Assembly (NCBI GenBank): GCA_910574455.1
Contig: CAJSYZ010000008.1
Location: 2,296,707-2,360,706, forward strand
DNA length: 64,000 nucleotides
DNA from: Trichaptum fuscoviolaceum
Taxonomy: Eukaryota; Basidiomycota; Agaricomycetes; Hymenochaetales; Trichaptaceae
Direction of reading: 5' to 3'
Below are positions 33,358-44,578 of the stretch, in pieces; the stretch's first letter is position 1, and each line of letters opens with the position of its first letter. A program made the translations under genes and the position numbers. Under the pieces are notes generated by a model. It had not been told where the DNA came from, did not search any database, and was given only the letters and a program-made list of their open reading frames with translations.

Positions 33358-35415
33358 TTACCGTTTTCCCCTTGCGACAGCGGTGATCACAACCTCTCCT
33401 TCTTCACCCAACGGCAATGTAGTGGGTAGCCTGCTCTTGTCTACCTCTGGGTCTAGTACCGTGCCCTTCACAGGTATCACAATCGTATTGAATGTCTTCT
33501 TGACCGACTCTATCTTCAATTCGTACTTCTGGTCCAATGGCCAACCAAACACTTTCCCGATTTTGTCAACCTGCGATACAGTGGCATCGTCCTTCCGAAG
33601 TGCAATGCGTCCGAACTGAATCGGTGATCCATCGCGGTACACCGTAACCTTGACCACAACACCATCATAGACGCGGACGTTGTTGATGTACACGCCTTTC
33701 TCCCCGCCCGTCAATGCACCAGTCGCAGAGCGCGCCTGGGGAGGGAATAATTCTCCATTTCCGTCCCTCTTTCCTCCGAACCAGCCGCCTTGGTATACAG
33801 ACCCGTCGGCGTATGTTATGACTCCGGAACCGTGGCGAAGACCGTTGTGGACGTCGCCAATGTAGCGCCATCCTTCTGCATGGTTTACAAGGACACCCCA
33901 CCCTTCTTGGTTGACAAGACTCCACTTCAGTTGAGAAAGTGTGTCGCGGGTACGGCCGAAAGTGAGGAACACTGGGGTCGCCTCGTCCCGAGCCAACTTG
34001 AGCGCAGTGGCAACTGATTTAGTATCGTCGTCCAGCTTAAGCAAGTCCTTATCGAGGCTCTCATCTAGGAATACAGTAATATATTTGGTCTCAGTGTGGT
34101 CCTCGTCATCGGCCGACTTGTCGAGTGAAGAGCGCCAATTGCGAATGTCTTCAGCGAGTTCCCGGTATGTCGACAGCAACTTCGAATATTGCATTGTCTC
34201 CGGAATAATGATGATCGCAACGACGCCGTTGACCTGCCCACTCAAGATGCCCCTCAGCTCGCTGATAGCAGCTGGGGGGAAATCGTGCTTCTTTGCTGCG
34301 CGTACTCGTTCCATCTTACTCAACCACTCGTCATAATCCTTCTCATACAGCTCCCTTGCCTCCTGGAATCGTCCTTCAATCTCATCAAGGAAGTCGATAG
34401 GGGACTTGGCGTCAGCTTTTTGAGAGCGATTGGCCTCCAGGAACTGACGCAACTCCTGCCTAGCCTGCTGAACGAGGCGACTGACAGTTGAATTACGCTC
34501 TCTGGCTGTTTTGAGGAAAGTTGGGAAGAGGCCCTTGTGCGCCAATGCATCTGTAGAGAGCGACGTTCGGTTCTGACCGAGGAGCACAATACTGTCGTAT
34601 AAATCTGTGAGCTCAAGGATATCGGCATCGGCGAGCTCTTGGAACGAAGGTATGCCTGAATGTAGCCAGGCAAGGGGCGTCAAGCTGATCTCGCAAGGTA
34701 CGCCATCGCCAATCAGGTTCGAGCTCTTCTTAAACGTTTCGAGCAATTCTGCCGCGTTGGAGGGCAGTTGTTCGCCCTTGCTGAAGAAGTCAGCGGTGAG
34801 CTGGACGTTCAAGTTGTACGAATTGAGTTTCTTCTTGCTGTCCACGCTTAGTTCAGCGCCTCCCCCCCCACCGAGCTGCGCTCCCAGGGTTTTCAACACT
34901 TCGAGGTTAAATTTGCCCGCGACTTTGATCTCGGACGATGAAAGCTCGTTCTTCTGGGTGAGGCTGCCGACAATGTTACCACCGTACGTGATGGATGTGA
35001 CGACGTGGGTAGCACCCATTCTTGCCAGGCTCTCGGCATTCATAGCTTGCGACTGGAGAAGTTTATTTACGTCCAGGCTTTCGTTGAAGGTCCGATATTG
35101 TCCAACGCATACAATAGTGGTAGAGTCAGAAGACTCGGAGCTATTTGAAAGATACGATCCCATCCCACTGATATCGACTGCGCCGGAGAGGATCGAAAGA
35201 GATAGCTGTGCAGATACGTTGAGAGCACGGGTTTTCTCCTTTACGCCTTTAACTTCTTCATACTTGATGTCGGTAGATGCCACGGAGGTCCTGTCTGGTT
35301 TTGCGGCGTCTGACTTGCCAAACAGATTGAAGCCAGGGATTGGGTTGGAAGATACTGCATTGTACAGCTGACCGAGAGAATAAGGTCTACCAAGGGCTTG
35401 GATAGTGATACTCAT
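33358..35415 (-). CDS. Stonustoxin-like (SNTX-type MACPF/CDC) protein with MORN-like repeats
   Basis: A single 685-residue exon. The N-terminus (ALGRPYSLGQLYNA, then IPGFNLFG) is the signature start of stonustoxin-type proteins, whose first domain has the perforin/cholesterol-dependent cytolysin fold. The beta-rich region to about residue 220 includes a Gly cluster (LGAQLGGGGGAELSV). A mostly helical middle (residues 250-400) follows, as in the focal-adhesion-targeting-like domain of SNTX proteins, then a thioredoxin-like region. Near residues 520-565, WRYIGDVHNGLRHGSGVITY and YQGGWFGGKRDGNGELFPP are MORN-like repeats, unusual in this family. No signal peptide is seen, so the product is probably cytosolic. 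The start of the GTPase gene lies about 0.9-1.1 kb away on the other strand. Whether it makes pores is unknown. Confidence 0.82.
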   Translation of the reverse strand: MSITIQALGRPYSLGQLYNAVSSNPIPGFNLFGKSDAAKPDRTSVASTDIKYEEVKGVKEKTRALNVSAQLSLSILSGAVDISGMGSYLSNSSESSDSTTIVCVGQYRTFNESLDVNKLLQSQAMNAESLARMGATHVVTSITYGGNIVGSLTQKNELSSSEIKVAGKFNLEVLKTLGAQLGGGGGAELSVDSKKKLNSYNLNVQLTADFFSKGEQLPSNAAELLETFKKSSNLIGDGVPCEISLTPLAWLHSGIPSFQELADADILELTDLYDSIVLLGQNRTSLSTDALAHKGLFPTFLKTARERNSTVSRLVQQARQELRQFLEANRSQKADAKSPIDFLDEIEGRFQEARELYEKDYDEWLSKMERVRAAKKHDFPPAAISELRGILSGQVNGVVAIIIIPETMQYSKLLSTYRELAEDIRNWRSSLDKSADDEDHTETKYITVFLDESLDKDLLKLDDDTKSVATALKLARDEATPVFLTFGRTRDTLSQLKWSLVNQEGWGVLVNHAEGWRYIGDVHNGLRHGSGVITYADGSVYQGGWFGGKRDGNGELFPPQARSATGALTGGEKGVYINNVRVYDGVVVKVTVYRDGSPIQFGRIALRKDDATVSQVDKIGKVFGWPLDQKYELKIESVKKTFNTIVIPVKGTVLDPEVDKSRLPTTLPLGEEGEVVITAVARGKR

Positions 35416-36278
35416 ACCTGAGGGTCGGTCAAGTTTACCGATGATACAAAGCAGAAATACGGATTTGCTTACCGAATGGTCGACTTCTGTACTGTCGATT
35501 CAATCTGAATTTGAGGAGTTGTAGGTGGTTACGAGCGTAGATAGCATAGCTGTATTTAAGGCATACAATATCGAGTAGAAATTAAACAACATCGTCGTTC
35601 CGGTCTCGGTCAGAGGCTCCTCCACGACAAAGAGCTGTTTTCAGAATTCAGAATTTGAACCCGGTCGGATGTTATCCGTGTGCGGAAATCACCACAAACA
35701 CAACTGCGTGAGAATATAATCGGCAACACACGGCGGTTTGTATGTTTTCGGCAAGAAGTGCGGCCACCGGTGCCGAATTGGGTCATCATCGCCGAATATC
35801 TTCCCACTGAAATGATCTGACATTTGGTGGCGCGCTGTCTTAGCTCTACTGAGCCCCGCTGTTAAATTGCAATGTTCAGCATCCGGCGCAGTTCGTGCGA
35901 TGTAGCTGTCACAATTCGAGGCTTTGAATTGCCTGAATAACATTGCATTTGTCGAGATCTTATCTGACTGTGCAACTGCGACATCTCATGAGAATCGGAA
36001 TTGCGATGTGATAGACACAAATGTTTACTTGCCTGTTATCTGAAAGAGAAAGCAGAGTGATGTTCCGAGATCGGAAGCCGAATATGCACTTTTCGGAGGA
36101 GAGACGAGAGCTGAATTCACCGATACAGTAGTATATCAGCATAATAAATAGATGGTAAAGCAATGGGGACCTGCCTTCATCTTATCCGCACTCTGCCACA
36201 GAAATCTCAGAACGTAAGTAGGCAGCATCGTTGTGTGGGACTCACCAATTTCATCTAATAATGTTGCATAGGTAGAAC
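35416..36278. promoter_or_regulatory. Divergent intergenic region between SNTX-like and GTPase genes
   Basis: This interval of about 860 bp separates the starts of two divergently transcribed genes. No known operator was recognised. The arrangement suggests shared regulation, which is inference only. Confidence 0.45.
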
Positions 36279-38151
36279 ATGTACGCAACGTACAGAAACC
36301 TTGTCCGGGAGAATAAAGGGGCAATTGATGCTAGCGCTGCAATTGCATGGGATACAAAGGCTGATGACGATGCACCCGACAAAGCGTAAGTCCTTGCACC
36401 CCGCTAACGTTTAATTGTCCCTCATCGAACTATCCCAGAGCTACTGCAGACCCAGCTAATGAGGAAGAGGAGCAGCGCATAAAGTGTGTTTATTTACCAC
36501 TCATAAGTGAAACTGAATGTTCAAGTCACTGTCAAATAGCGATCCAGAGTCCTTGAAAAACGGAATAATCAAGTCTGGCACCAAGAAATCCGAATACACC
36601 ATCCTTCTCGTCGGTGAAACTGGTGTCGGAAAGACTTCTGTCCTTTCGTTTTTGGGAAACGTCCTCGCCGGTCACAGACCTGATGAATACGTTGAAGGGT
36701 ACGACGCAGGCAACGAAGAGGGAGGGTCACAATCCCAAAGTCAGACAAACATGGCGAAGGTCTACGAGTTTACAAGTCGGAACGGAGTCACTCTGCGCAT
36801 ACTTGACACACCAGGACTTGCAGACACGCGTGGTATTGCAATGGACGAATATCACAAGAACAGTATCGCAACAGCAATAAAGGACCAAATCGTCACAGTT
36901 AATGCTGTCCTAATTCTCGCTAACGGAACAGTTCCCCGACTCGGCGCGGCAACGGACTACGCGCTTTCTTCCCTGTCTGCTATTTTCCCTCGCACACTCG
37001 TTGACAACATCGCCATAATGTTCACCAATGTTTCCAGTCCTCTATCGTGGAATTTCGATCAGAAATCCCTTCCCGAGGTCCTCCATAATGCCGAGCAGTT
37101 CTTGCTTGACAACCCAATGGCGTTGCAAAGGAAATATAACGAGATGAAGGGCAAGAAACACCCCAGATCGTTTCTCAATCAGCGACGCGATGAAGTCGCT
37201 CAAGGAGAGGCAAAAGCGCTCGATATGTTGGCGGACGTGTTCGACTGGCTAGACCAGCGAGAAGCACAGCCGACGAAAGACATATTGGAGCTATATGAAC
37301 AGTCACAAGAGATCGAAAAGAGTATACAGAATGCTCTCGCTCGGATGGAGCAAGCAAATAAGAAGAAGACCGAACTCGAGAAGTTTCAAAGAGATATTGA
37401 CAAAGCGAAACTCGTGAGTTTCAAACCCGTTGGCCGAGTTTTCCTTCTGACAAATATATAGGACATCGACACGCTCAAAGGCTACGACCAGGTCATCAAG
37501 AGGAAAGTTCATGTTCAAGTTTCGGCGAAGTACCACAGCACCCTATGTGCAATGCCTGGATGCTATAGCAATTGTCATGAGGACTGCGGCTTGGACTTCT
37601 CGCTTGACCCCAAAAAACTCGCTCCTTGTGATGCAATGGACGAGGCGGGTGTTATGTGCCTCAAATGCGGGCATAAGAGGGTGGATCATCGGCATTACAA
37701 CTCGCTCTGGAAGGAAGTGGAGGAAAAGGAGCGCGTTGTTGACCAAGAAGCACGGAAGAAATACCTCGACGCAAGGACTGAGAAGGAGAAAAAGGAGGCA
37801 GTTGTTCAGTCGGTACAGAGCGCGATCGTTGAGTTGACGAAGGACGTTGATGAATCAACGGTGGAGCTCGGAAGGCTTGCAGAGGAGTACGCAGGCCTAT
37901 CGTTATCAGGAAGCTTTGCCAGTCAGGTTGAGAAGGCAATCCAACTCATGGAGCTGAACATCGAGAAGATGCGAAACGATGGGTCCGATCCGGAAATGGT
38001 TAAGAAGCTGGAGGCTAGTATGAAAGGCATGCAAGATAAGTTGCAGGTTTTGAGGGATGCAAGGCAGAAGGCGCGCGAGAAATCAAACCTCGTGACTCAC
38101 GCACAGGAAGCCGGTGTAAGATTGATGAGGTTTGTTGCCGGGGATCGGTAA
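36279..38151 (+). CDS. AIG1/GIMAP-like GTPase with Cys/His module and coiled coil
   Basis: The main coding part is 36517-37413 joined to 37462-38151 across a 48-bp intron (GTGAGT...TATAG), about 528 residues. G1 is GETGVGKTS, G3 is LDTPGLADTRG, and the following region (LILANGTVPRLG, IMFTNVSSP) fits AIG1/septin-like P-loop GTPases. A helical linker (EIEKSIQNALARMEQANKKK) follows. Next is a compact Cys/His-rich stretch (MPGCYSNCHEDCGLDF, CLKCGHKRVDHRHY) that probably binds zinc, then a long charged coiled coil to the end. Two short upstream exons from ATG 36279 (acidic; ends EEEEQRIK) read as coding, but the last junction into 36517 needs an unusual GTTTAT donor, so the start may instead be 36517. 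No membrane anchor is seen. Confidence 0.8.
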
Positions 38152-38159
38152 ATTGAGCC

Positions 38160-38493
38160 TCTGGTCATGACCTTAATGGTGCTTCGTCTATCCAAGACAT
38201 TTTCTTGTATGTATCAATATAGTAGATTTGCAAAACTATACGGGAGTAGTAACAAGTGAGTCAGCCTCTCAAGCACAGGGTTAATATTAGTGAAAAGAAG
38301 TCACGCTTGTAGTACCATCAAAGGCCCATCATAAGAGATTTGTGAGCCATTTAGCAAGTTTCACAAATCTCAGTCTAATGAAAATTAAGAAATTAATTAA
38401 CGTTGTCGGTCACTTCTAAGAGGAGGGGGGCGAGGGAAGAGCATAGTAATGTTATGACACACCTTTAACCATCATGTTACTTTATCAAAGGGT
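38160..38493. other. Downstream of GTPase gene; nothing recognised
   Basis: AT-rich sequence, presumably 3' untranslated region and spacer. A short G-rich run lies near 38424. Confidence 0.4.
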
Positions 38494-38790
38494 CCGGTCC
38501 TGAGTGGTACACTGCTGTACGTCGAGTGGGAGCTTGTCGAGTCGACGAACTCTCAAATAGTTTGGAATTAGGTATATTTGCCTCATATGGGTTTCCTTCG
38601 AACGCTTAATGCTCCGAGAAGCTTGTATAGGAATGTCCCACCCCGTATCTAGTCTTGAGAGGCCCAGCAGTTGAAGTTTACAGAGGTCATATGCAGAATG
38701 CCTTGGTCCACAACCAGAGGATCAGGTGTATTTCCACCCAGCTGTTCGCCATTCGATGACGACTTCCAACAAAACACCGATGCGAGGCTG
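38494..38790 (-). pseudogene. Relic of the But2-like membrane protein gene
   Basis: The DNA resembles the But2-like gene at 13.6-14.8 kb in the same orientation. CACTGCTGTACGTCGAGTGG aligns with 14300-14320, CTCATATG and the CCGAGAAGCTTGTATAGG stretch align with 14382-14430, CTTGGTCCACAACC with 14521-14532, and CCATTCGATGACG with the start of the second exon. Stops and gaps interrupt any frame. It is a decayed local duplicate separated from its relative by the transposon nest. Confidence 0.6.
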
Positions 38791-41708
38791 TAAACATCAG
38801 AACTGACATCCTACCCTCTTCATTCCTAAATCATCACCACGAGCGCCGTGTCGTCCGCTCTTTCGCGATCCATAGTTGGATTCCGTCTGTCGTACTGCAC
38901 CATGTTGCACAGAGGCAGTGATAGTTTATATTTAAGCGATGTTTGACTCCTTGCTGAAACTGTTGAAAGGCTGAGAGCTGCGTAGTCGAGAGCGTTGAGG
39001 CATTGGCACAGCTATATTGTCCTCACTGACCTAAAGGCATTTTTGCGTCTTAATCTCGGAGCCTATGAGTCGTTGTCAAAGCACGAGAAGGCGACGGAAC
39101 GGTAAAAGTTGCACAGCCGGGTACAGCCATGCACCTATTCAAGTTCAAGCTCTCACTCAGGCTGCCAGCAATCAGGCTGGCACTGCCAGTGGTAGATTCC
39201 CACGCTCACCTGCCGATTCCGCTCAGACGCTGAGCTACATATTTTCTGTGCTCATCTTTCATTGTCCTTGCTGTCTTCTCATCATAACATTTGGCTTCAT
39301 CTATGAACGTGAGACAAATGGCATGCTTTACGGTGTTGGAATCTCTGACCTTTACTGATACAACTTCATAACATGTTGCCAGTCGGTATAGCGAAACCCT
39401 GCCGATTTTCGAGAGTGTCCTAACCTCTGATAATCATTTCTTTATTGAACCGTGACAGGTGGGTAATTGGAAGCACTCCCTGTTGATAAGGAACCGTTCT
39501 TCAATGTTATTGATGCCGCTACGCGATGCTGATCTACTATTCCCCGTTTCAGGGGCCGACGTACCGGAAACACAGCAACATTGAAGGAGTTTGTTTGCCT
39601 GCTGCGGAAGGGGGGGGACAGTATCCAGCTCATTCATCCTCGAAAATTTCGCGCTAATAAAACCTTCTTCACTGAATCTAGTAGTCTCTAAGTCATGTGG
39701 TCTGCAGAACGTTTGCATTGACAAAAGCAATCTTCGCGAAGCGAAGGAGGACAGACAACTCCGACAATTCTATTACGTGTATGACGGAATTTCTGTAAGC
39801 CATTTCGACGCTCACTTTTGTTCAAGGCTGTTGGTTGCACCGCTTTTTGCTATACTGTAGTCCTCAATTGCTATCTTTATGTGTTGGTGTTTTTGTTGAA
39901 CCGACGAGCTAATGAATGGGATGAACATTTGAAGGGAATCGTTGGTCAACGCCTGTTTTGTGGACAATGATTTATACATGTATGTACAATGTTCATAAGA
40001 TGACGCATCTCTGATTCTAGCATACTAGATCGGCATCGGCAGAATACGAAGCCGCTTTGTACTCAACCGCTCTCACCGGATCTCTTACAATCTTCTCAGT
40101 GGGGTTTTAGGAATCCATTTCCTTCGATTTCTCCTGCAGTTTATCCACGATGTTTACTGTGAGGTGCTTGCAAGGGTTCAATATAAGATTAACAGGACAT
40201 CAGTTACATCCCGCCGGTTCGGAACTGTCGCACCGATACACCAGCATCTCATTCAAGGACAATAAAGGGTGAGATCATCCCCATCCGACTTCTCAGGCAA
40301 TGCGATCAAGCAATGAGATACGGACATGCTGTTGCTGCTAGGATGAAGCATCAGTCGATATGTATATTTTAATCCTCCTCGAGGAGATTCAATGAAAGAA
40401 ATGATTCTGACTATTGAAGACAGCTTATACATCAATAAGTTGAGCAGCAGAAAGGTGCGGAGCTTGGAGAGAAACTGTACGCTTGCTTGACTTGCCTTCC
40501 TCGTCCTTTATGTTCTTCAAGGTACTGTCTCTTTTCAAAAAAGTTGAATGCTAATTTCAGGTGCCCAGGATGATCGGGACTATTCTGAGATATTTGGTAT
40601 CATGATAGGACAAATCTACGAAATCCTTTTCTAGCCTGTTCGGCTCTTTCCTTCATCCACCCGGGCCTGTGAGAGCGCTCTCAAAAAGATGTCCCATCGT
40701 CCGAGGACTGGTGCTATGCTCAAAACTTCGAAGCCCACCCGCACTGCCTTGTCATTCTCAAGCGGGATCTATTGCTAGTTATGCAAATCATCTGCTGATG
40801 ACTGAAGTGGCCATGCAAGGAGAGATCTTCAATTTCGTGACTTCAGCAAGTGGCGAACGCTGTCTTCGCGATCGTTCCGATCTCATCGTCTGACTATGAT
40901 AATTTTCCTACGATTATTGTCTTTAAAGGGTTGCATAAGCGGAGTGCTGTTCGGGAATTCCTCTTCTTGGCCTTGAGACACCAGTGTCCATCGTGGTTGA
41001 TCGACGGCCAATCGTCTACACCAGGTGTGATCGGTGCGTCATGGTTACGACTTATAATTGCGATCTCATCTTAACTCTCGTCGACGGGAATTCTCTTATA
41101 TAGGAGAAGGACACTGCAAAAAAGTGCTAAGACCTTCGTATACGGGCGTCAATTCCTGTGCATGGAAGTTAGCGCCTTCTTACACAGGTTCTGATCATAT
41201 ATTCTGGGCCCAAGTCAGGCGCCTTTTGATGCAGTTCTCTCATCCAGACATCGCCTAATGTGCTTGACATACGAGTCCACCAAATTCGCTATGCGTCTTG
41301 CTTTGGATTCCACAAGAAGAGCCTCACTTCCTCCTTTCAACAAACCCCCTTGAATGGTTTGTGATCTCACCAAGACTCTCAGCCGGCGGACACTATTGGT
41401 ATCTAAACCAGCTTGGGAAGACTGCCTCCACTGTAGATTTCATATCAAAACACGTGTACCTCTTTATTTGCGGGCGCACAGATCACAGACTTACTGCTAT
41501 GCACATGATGGACCCTATCCTATTACAGGCCATGCTCTTTGGGTCAATACTTAGAACACAAACTTACAAGCATAGCCTCTTGCGTTATAGCGCCCAGTCA
41601 CGCGGTGTACGCCTGCCCAACGCCTACATCCAATATAAGGTCTCAGGCTGGAGATAGCCCATCGGAAATCCATCTCGAGTACTATCTGCCTATATCCCTA
41701 CTATCACA
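38791..41708. other. Gene-poor region, no supportable gene
   Basis: Open frames at 39065-39358, 40669-40893 and 41298-41657 have no recognisable domain. Nothing else stands out on either strand. Confidence 0.4.
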
Positions 41709-41927
41709 ATGACGCGCAGTAATGCCAACTACAACCACCATTGCGGAGTGAAGGCATGCAAGGGGCACATTCTAAGACCGGGCGGAGGGTGCAGCAAGGG
41801 CTGCGACGCCTACGTTAAATGTCAATCGAATTATAACTGCAATAACTGGGTCCAGAGACAAGGGTCATGTCCGGCGTGCACTGCGAGAAGTACGTTGAAC
41901 ATCTTGGTTGCTCTTCAGCTTCATTAG
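41709..41927 (+). CDS. Small Cys-rich protein, unrecognised
   Basis: The 72-residue frame starts at an ATG and has eight Cys in its first 60 residues (positions 12, 17, 28, 32, 38, 44, 54, 57), ending with a CPAC pair. Spacing suggests a zinc-binding or disulphide-rich mini-domain. There is no signal peptide. A GTACGT donor after residue 61 could splice to a later acceptor and change the last residues. The Cys density is far above chance in an otherwise gene-poor region, but no family is recognised. Confidence 0.4.
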   Translation: MTRSNANYNHHCGVKACKGHILRPGGGCSKGCDAYVKCQSNYNCNNWVQRQGSCPACTARSTLNILVALQLH

Positions 41928-44578
41928 AACTAAAGCGCCATTATCAGAGAAGAGAGAAGATAAAGAAGGGGGCGACAACTCTCAAAGAACATAATGCGCG
42001 TCCAGTAATTCCGCTGCTCGTCTTCCTCCGTAAAGCTCCCTGACATCTTGCATGCAGGCCTGAATGATGGTAGTCTGCTCAAAAACTGGCTGGATGCATG
42101 AAAGATGAAACCAGCACTATGACTTACCCTTCTCCCTTTTTGCGCCGCGTACTATTTTGAACTTGATTGACCGTGTTTTTGTATCTGGGTATCAAAATGT
42201 AGACTTAGCACTTTTAAAGAAAAAAAAAATCACTATTGTAGGCTTATCTCTGCGCCACGTGAGGGTTGCTTGACAGCGCAGAATACTATTAAGATGGTTT
42301 TTAATTCTGGAGATATAAGGACGAATAATCGGAAGTAAAGTGCTTAATTGGTGGCGTAGTAACTTCTGTTCTCGAGGCGCCGGTGGAAAACCTAGCCTGA
42401 CAAGACAGCGCTCGTGTGCGTTCCGCTTTCAACTACGGTATTGAGTCGTAAAGACGGATAAATGGGCAATGTGCAGGACGCACGGAAGTTCTGAGCCAGA
42501 CAAAGGTGCTGAACTCTTTTGGCGGGCGCAAGTCAACCGAATGCAAGTTAGGTATCTCAGGGAGATTCTCACCACTTTCGCCGGAGACCCTCCCAGAATG
42601 GTGGTTCTTTTCCTCGGGTCTGAGCAGAAGAGTCCAAAATCGGGGAATGGAGCCTGCTGAAGGTCGTGATCACCACGAGTCGAAGCAAGACTATCCACGA
42701 TTCGCCGTGCTTAGAACTCATAAGATAAAGTTCGCAATGAGGATCCTGAGATGAGTGCAAAGCGAAGGACGAGCAGTTGAATCGGCATTCCGTGCTGATG
42801 CTTCTAGGTGAGCGGTGATGATTAACAGCTTCTCTTCGGCGGGTTTCGAGCGCCGACGAGAATTCAACGCTTCGCGACCATGCTTTAGAAGTCCTAGGGA
42901 AATGCTCCAGATGGTGTACTTGAGACAGATCAGCAGAGCGCTCATAAAGAAGTATCCTGTGCGCTGTGCTAGATGAACCGGGAAGGTACCCGTGTCATAA
43001 GTGTGAAGAGAATTTCGATACCCTATACGTGATGCGATGAAGCATGATTATGCGGAGAAGAATAGCACAGTAACATGAGGCTCCTTAAAACAACGGGTTA
43101 CGCAGTACGTTTTATATTTTCAGATAATGTACTGAAAGGACAAAAGTCAATGAGAATGGAAGGTTTCATTACATCACTGATCGACTTACTTTCGACGATG
43201 AAAAAGGCGAACAGAAACATATTATAATCTATAAGAGGCATTTTGGAGAGTCTGAGTGCAAAAGAGCAGGTTTTAAGCTATAATAGAGCCCTACGAATAT
43301 TGAACTTGCACAAACCCACGTACGCGTCATACAACATCTGTAAAGGGTCAATATTCAATTCGCATGACTGAGAAATTTTTCAAGTCGCTGGTAGTGGATG
43401 TCCGATTCAAACATTACTTGCTTGAAGTACTCCCGAGGTAGCTCTATATAGCAAATGCATGATGAGAGTTACTCGCGCATTTTGTTCCTAAGATTTTGAA
43501 AGACTGTGGTTTGAAGAAGGAAGTTTGATGAAAAATCTGCACTGGAAAAAAAAAATCTTGAACGCTGAACGGCGCTCATTCGGTAAAACTTTAAACTCCG
43601 CGATCGGCGCCGCATTCAGGCGATCAAAAAGTGCGCCGGCAGGTCCCTTTCTAATTCACCCTTACATGCCAAATTTTCCTTCCTTCCTACACAAAAAAGG
43701 ACTATTCAATTCTATTGAACAGCCCTCATCCTTTGTCTCTCAAGGAGTCTTAACACACCTCATTCTTTCTTAAGCACTCATAGTGATCACCGAACTTCGC
43801 GGTATGTTTTTGGCTCGTCAACTGACTCCAGTCCGGACCTCTTCAGTGAGATGTCGTTATGCTTGTACATTGCAATCCAGTTGTGCAATATGTTCTGTAA
43901 GTGGCCCACACAATCAGAGATATTTGAGTGTCCCGTCAAGCTCCTTGGTTGGTAAGTTCCGAAATCGTCTATCACAGTGCACCTGGATTTTCGATTCCGA
44001 CTCGAGCTCATTTGAAGACCGTCTTGCCTTCAAAGAGAGAACATTTTCTCTCTCCATTTTTGCGGTCGGATGCAAACGAGGCACGATCATTCCAAATGCT
44101 AATCTTGAAAGAAAGACCGGGATGAACTCATGTCGACTGTCGAGTGTCCGATTGTCGGACTAGCCTAGAGTCCTACTTGAAATGAGGGGATTTTTCTTAA
44201 TAGACTTCTGAAGGGCCATTATTCGAAAAGGCTGGGTCACAAGGAGACTATCTTTGATTACCGAACGCAGGTAATCAAGATTGTAACATGTCTCAAAATC
44301 GTGACGCTGAACACTCAACCACAGGAGAAGCACCGAGTTTAGCAAGGTCTTGCTTTCGTTACTGAAAAAAATATTCTCAACGCGGAATGCAACTATCAGT
44401 TTACCAGCAATCCGACGCTCAAGATTGCCACGGTACCGGTAGGTTCGCGACTGCAGTGCGAGCGGATGAGTACTATAATCGGCAGACATAGTAAACTCTA
44501 CGGTTCGTGCCCATTTCTCCGCCCATGAATGCTCCCTCACCCTTGTCCTCCAGATAAATCTACTGCTAGTGACAAGCC
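41928..44578. other. Gene-poor region upstream of DUF6533 gene
   Basis: Several open frames exist (42429-42945 minus, 43783-44163 plus, 44160-44540 minus). None has family motifs or consistent introns. No gene is called. Confidence 0.35.

Noticed and set aside
35600..35720. tRNA-like B box (GGTTCAAATTC on the minus strand)
   Set aside because: No matching A box and no cloverleaf pairing around it.
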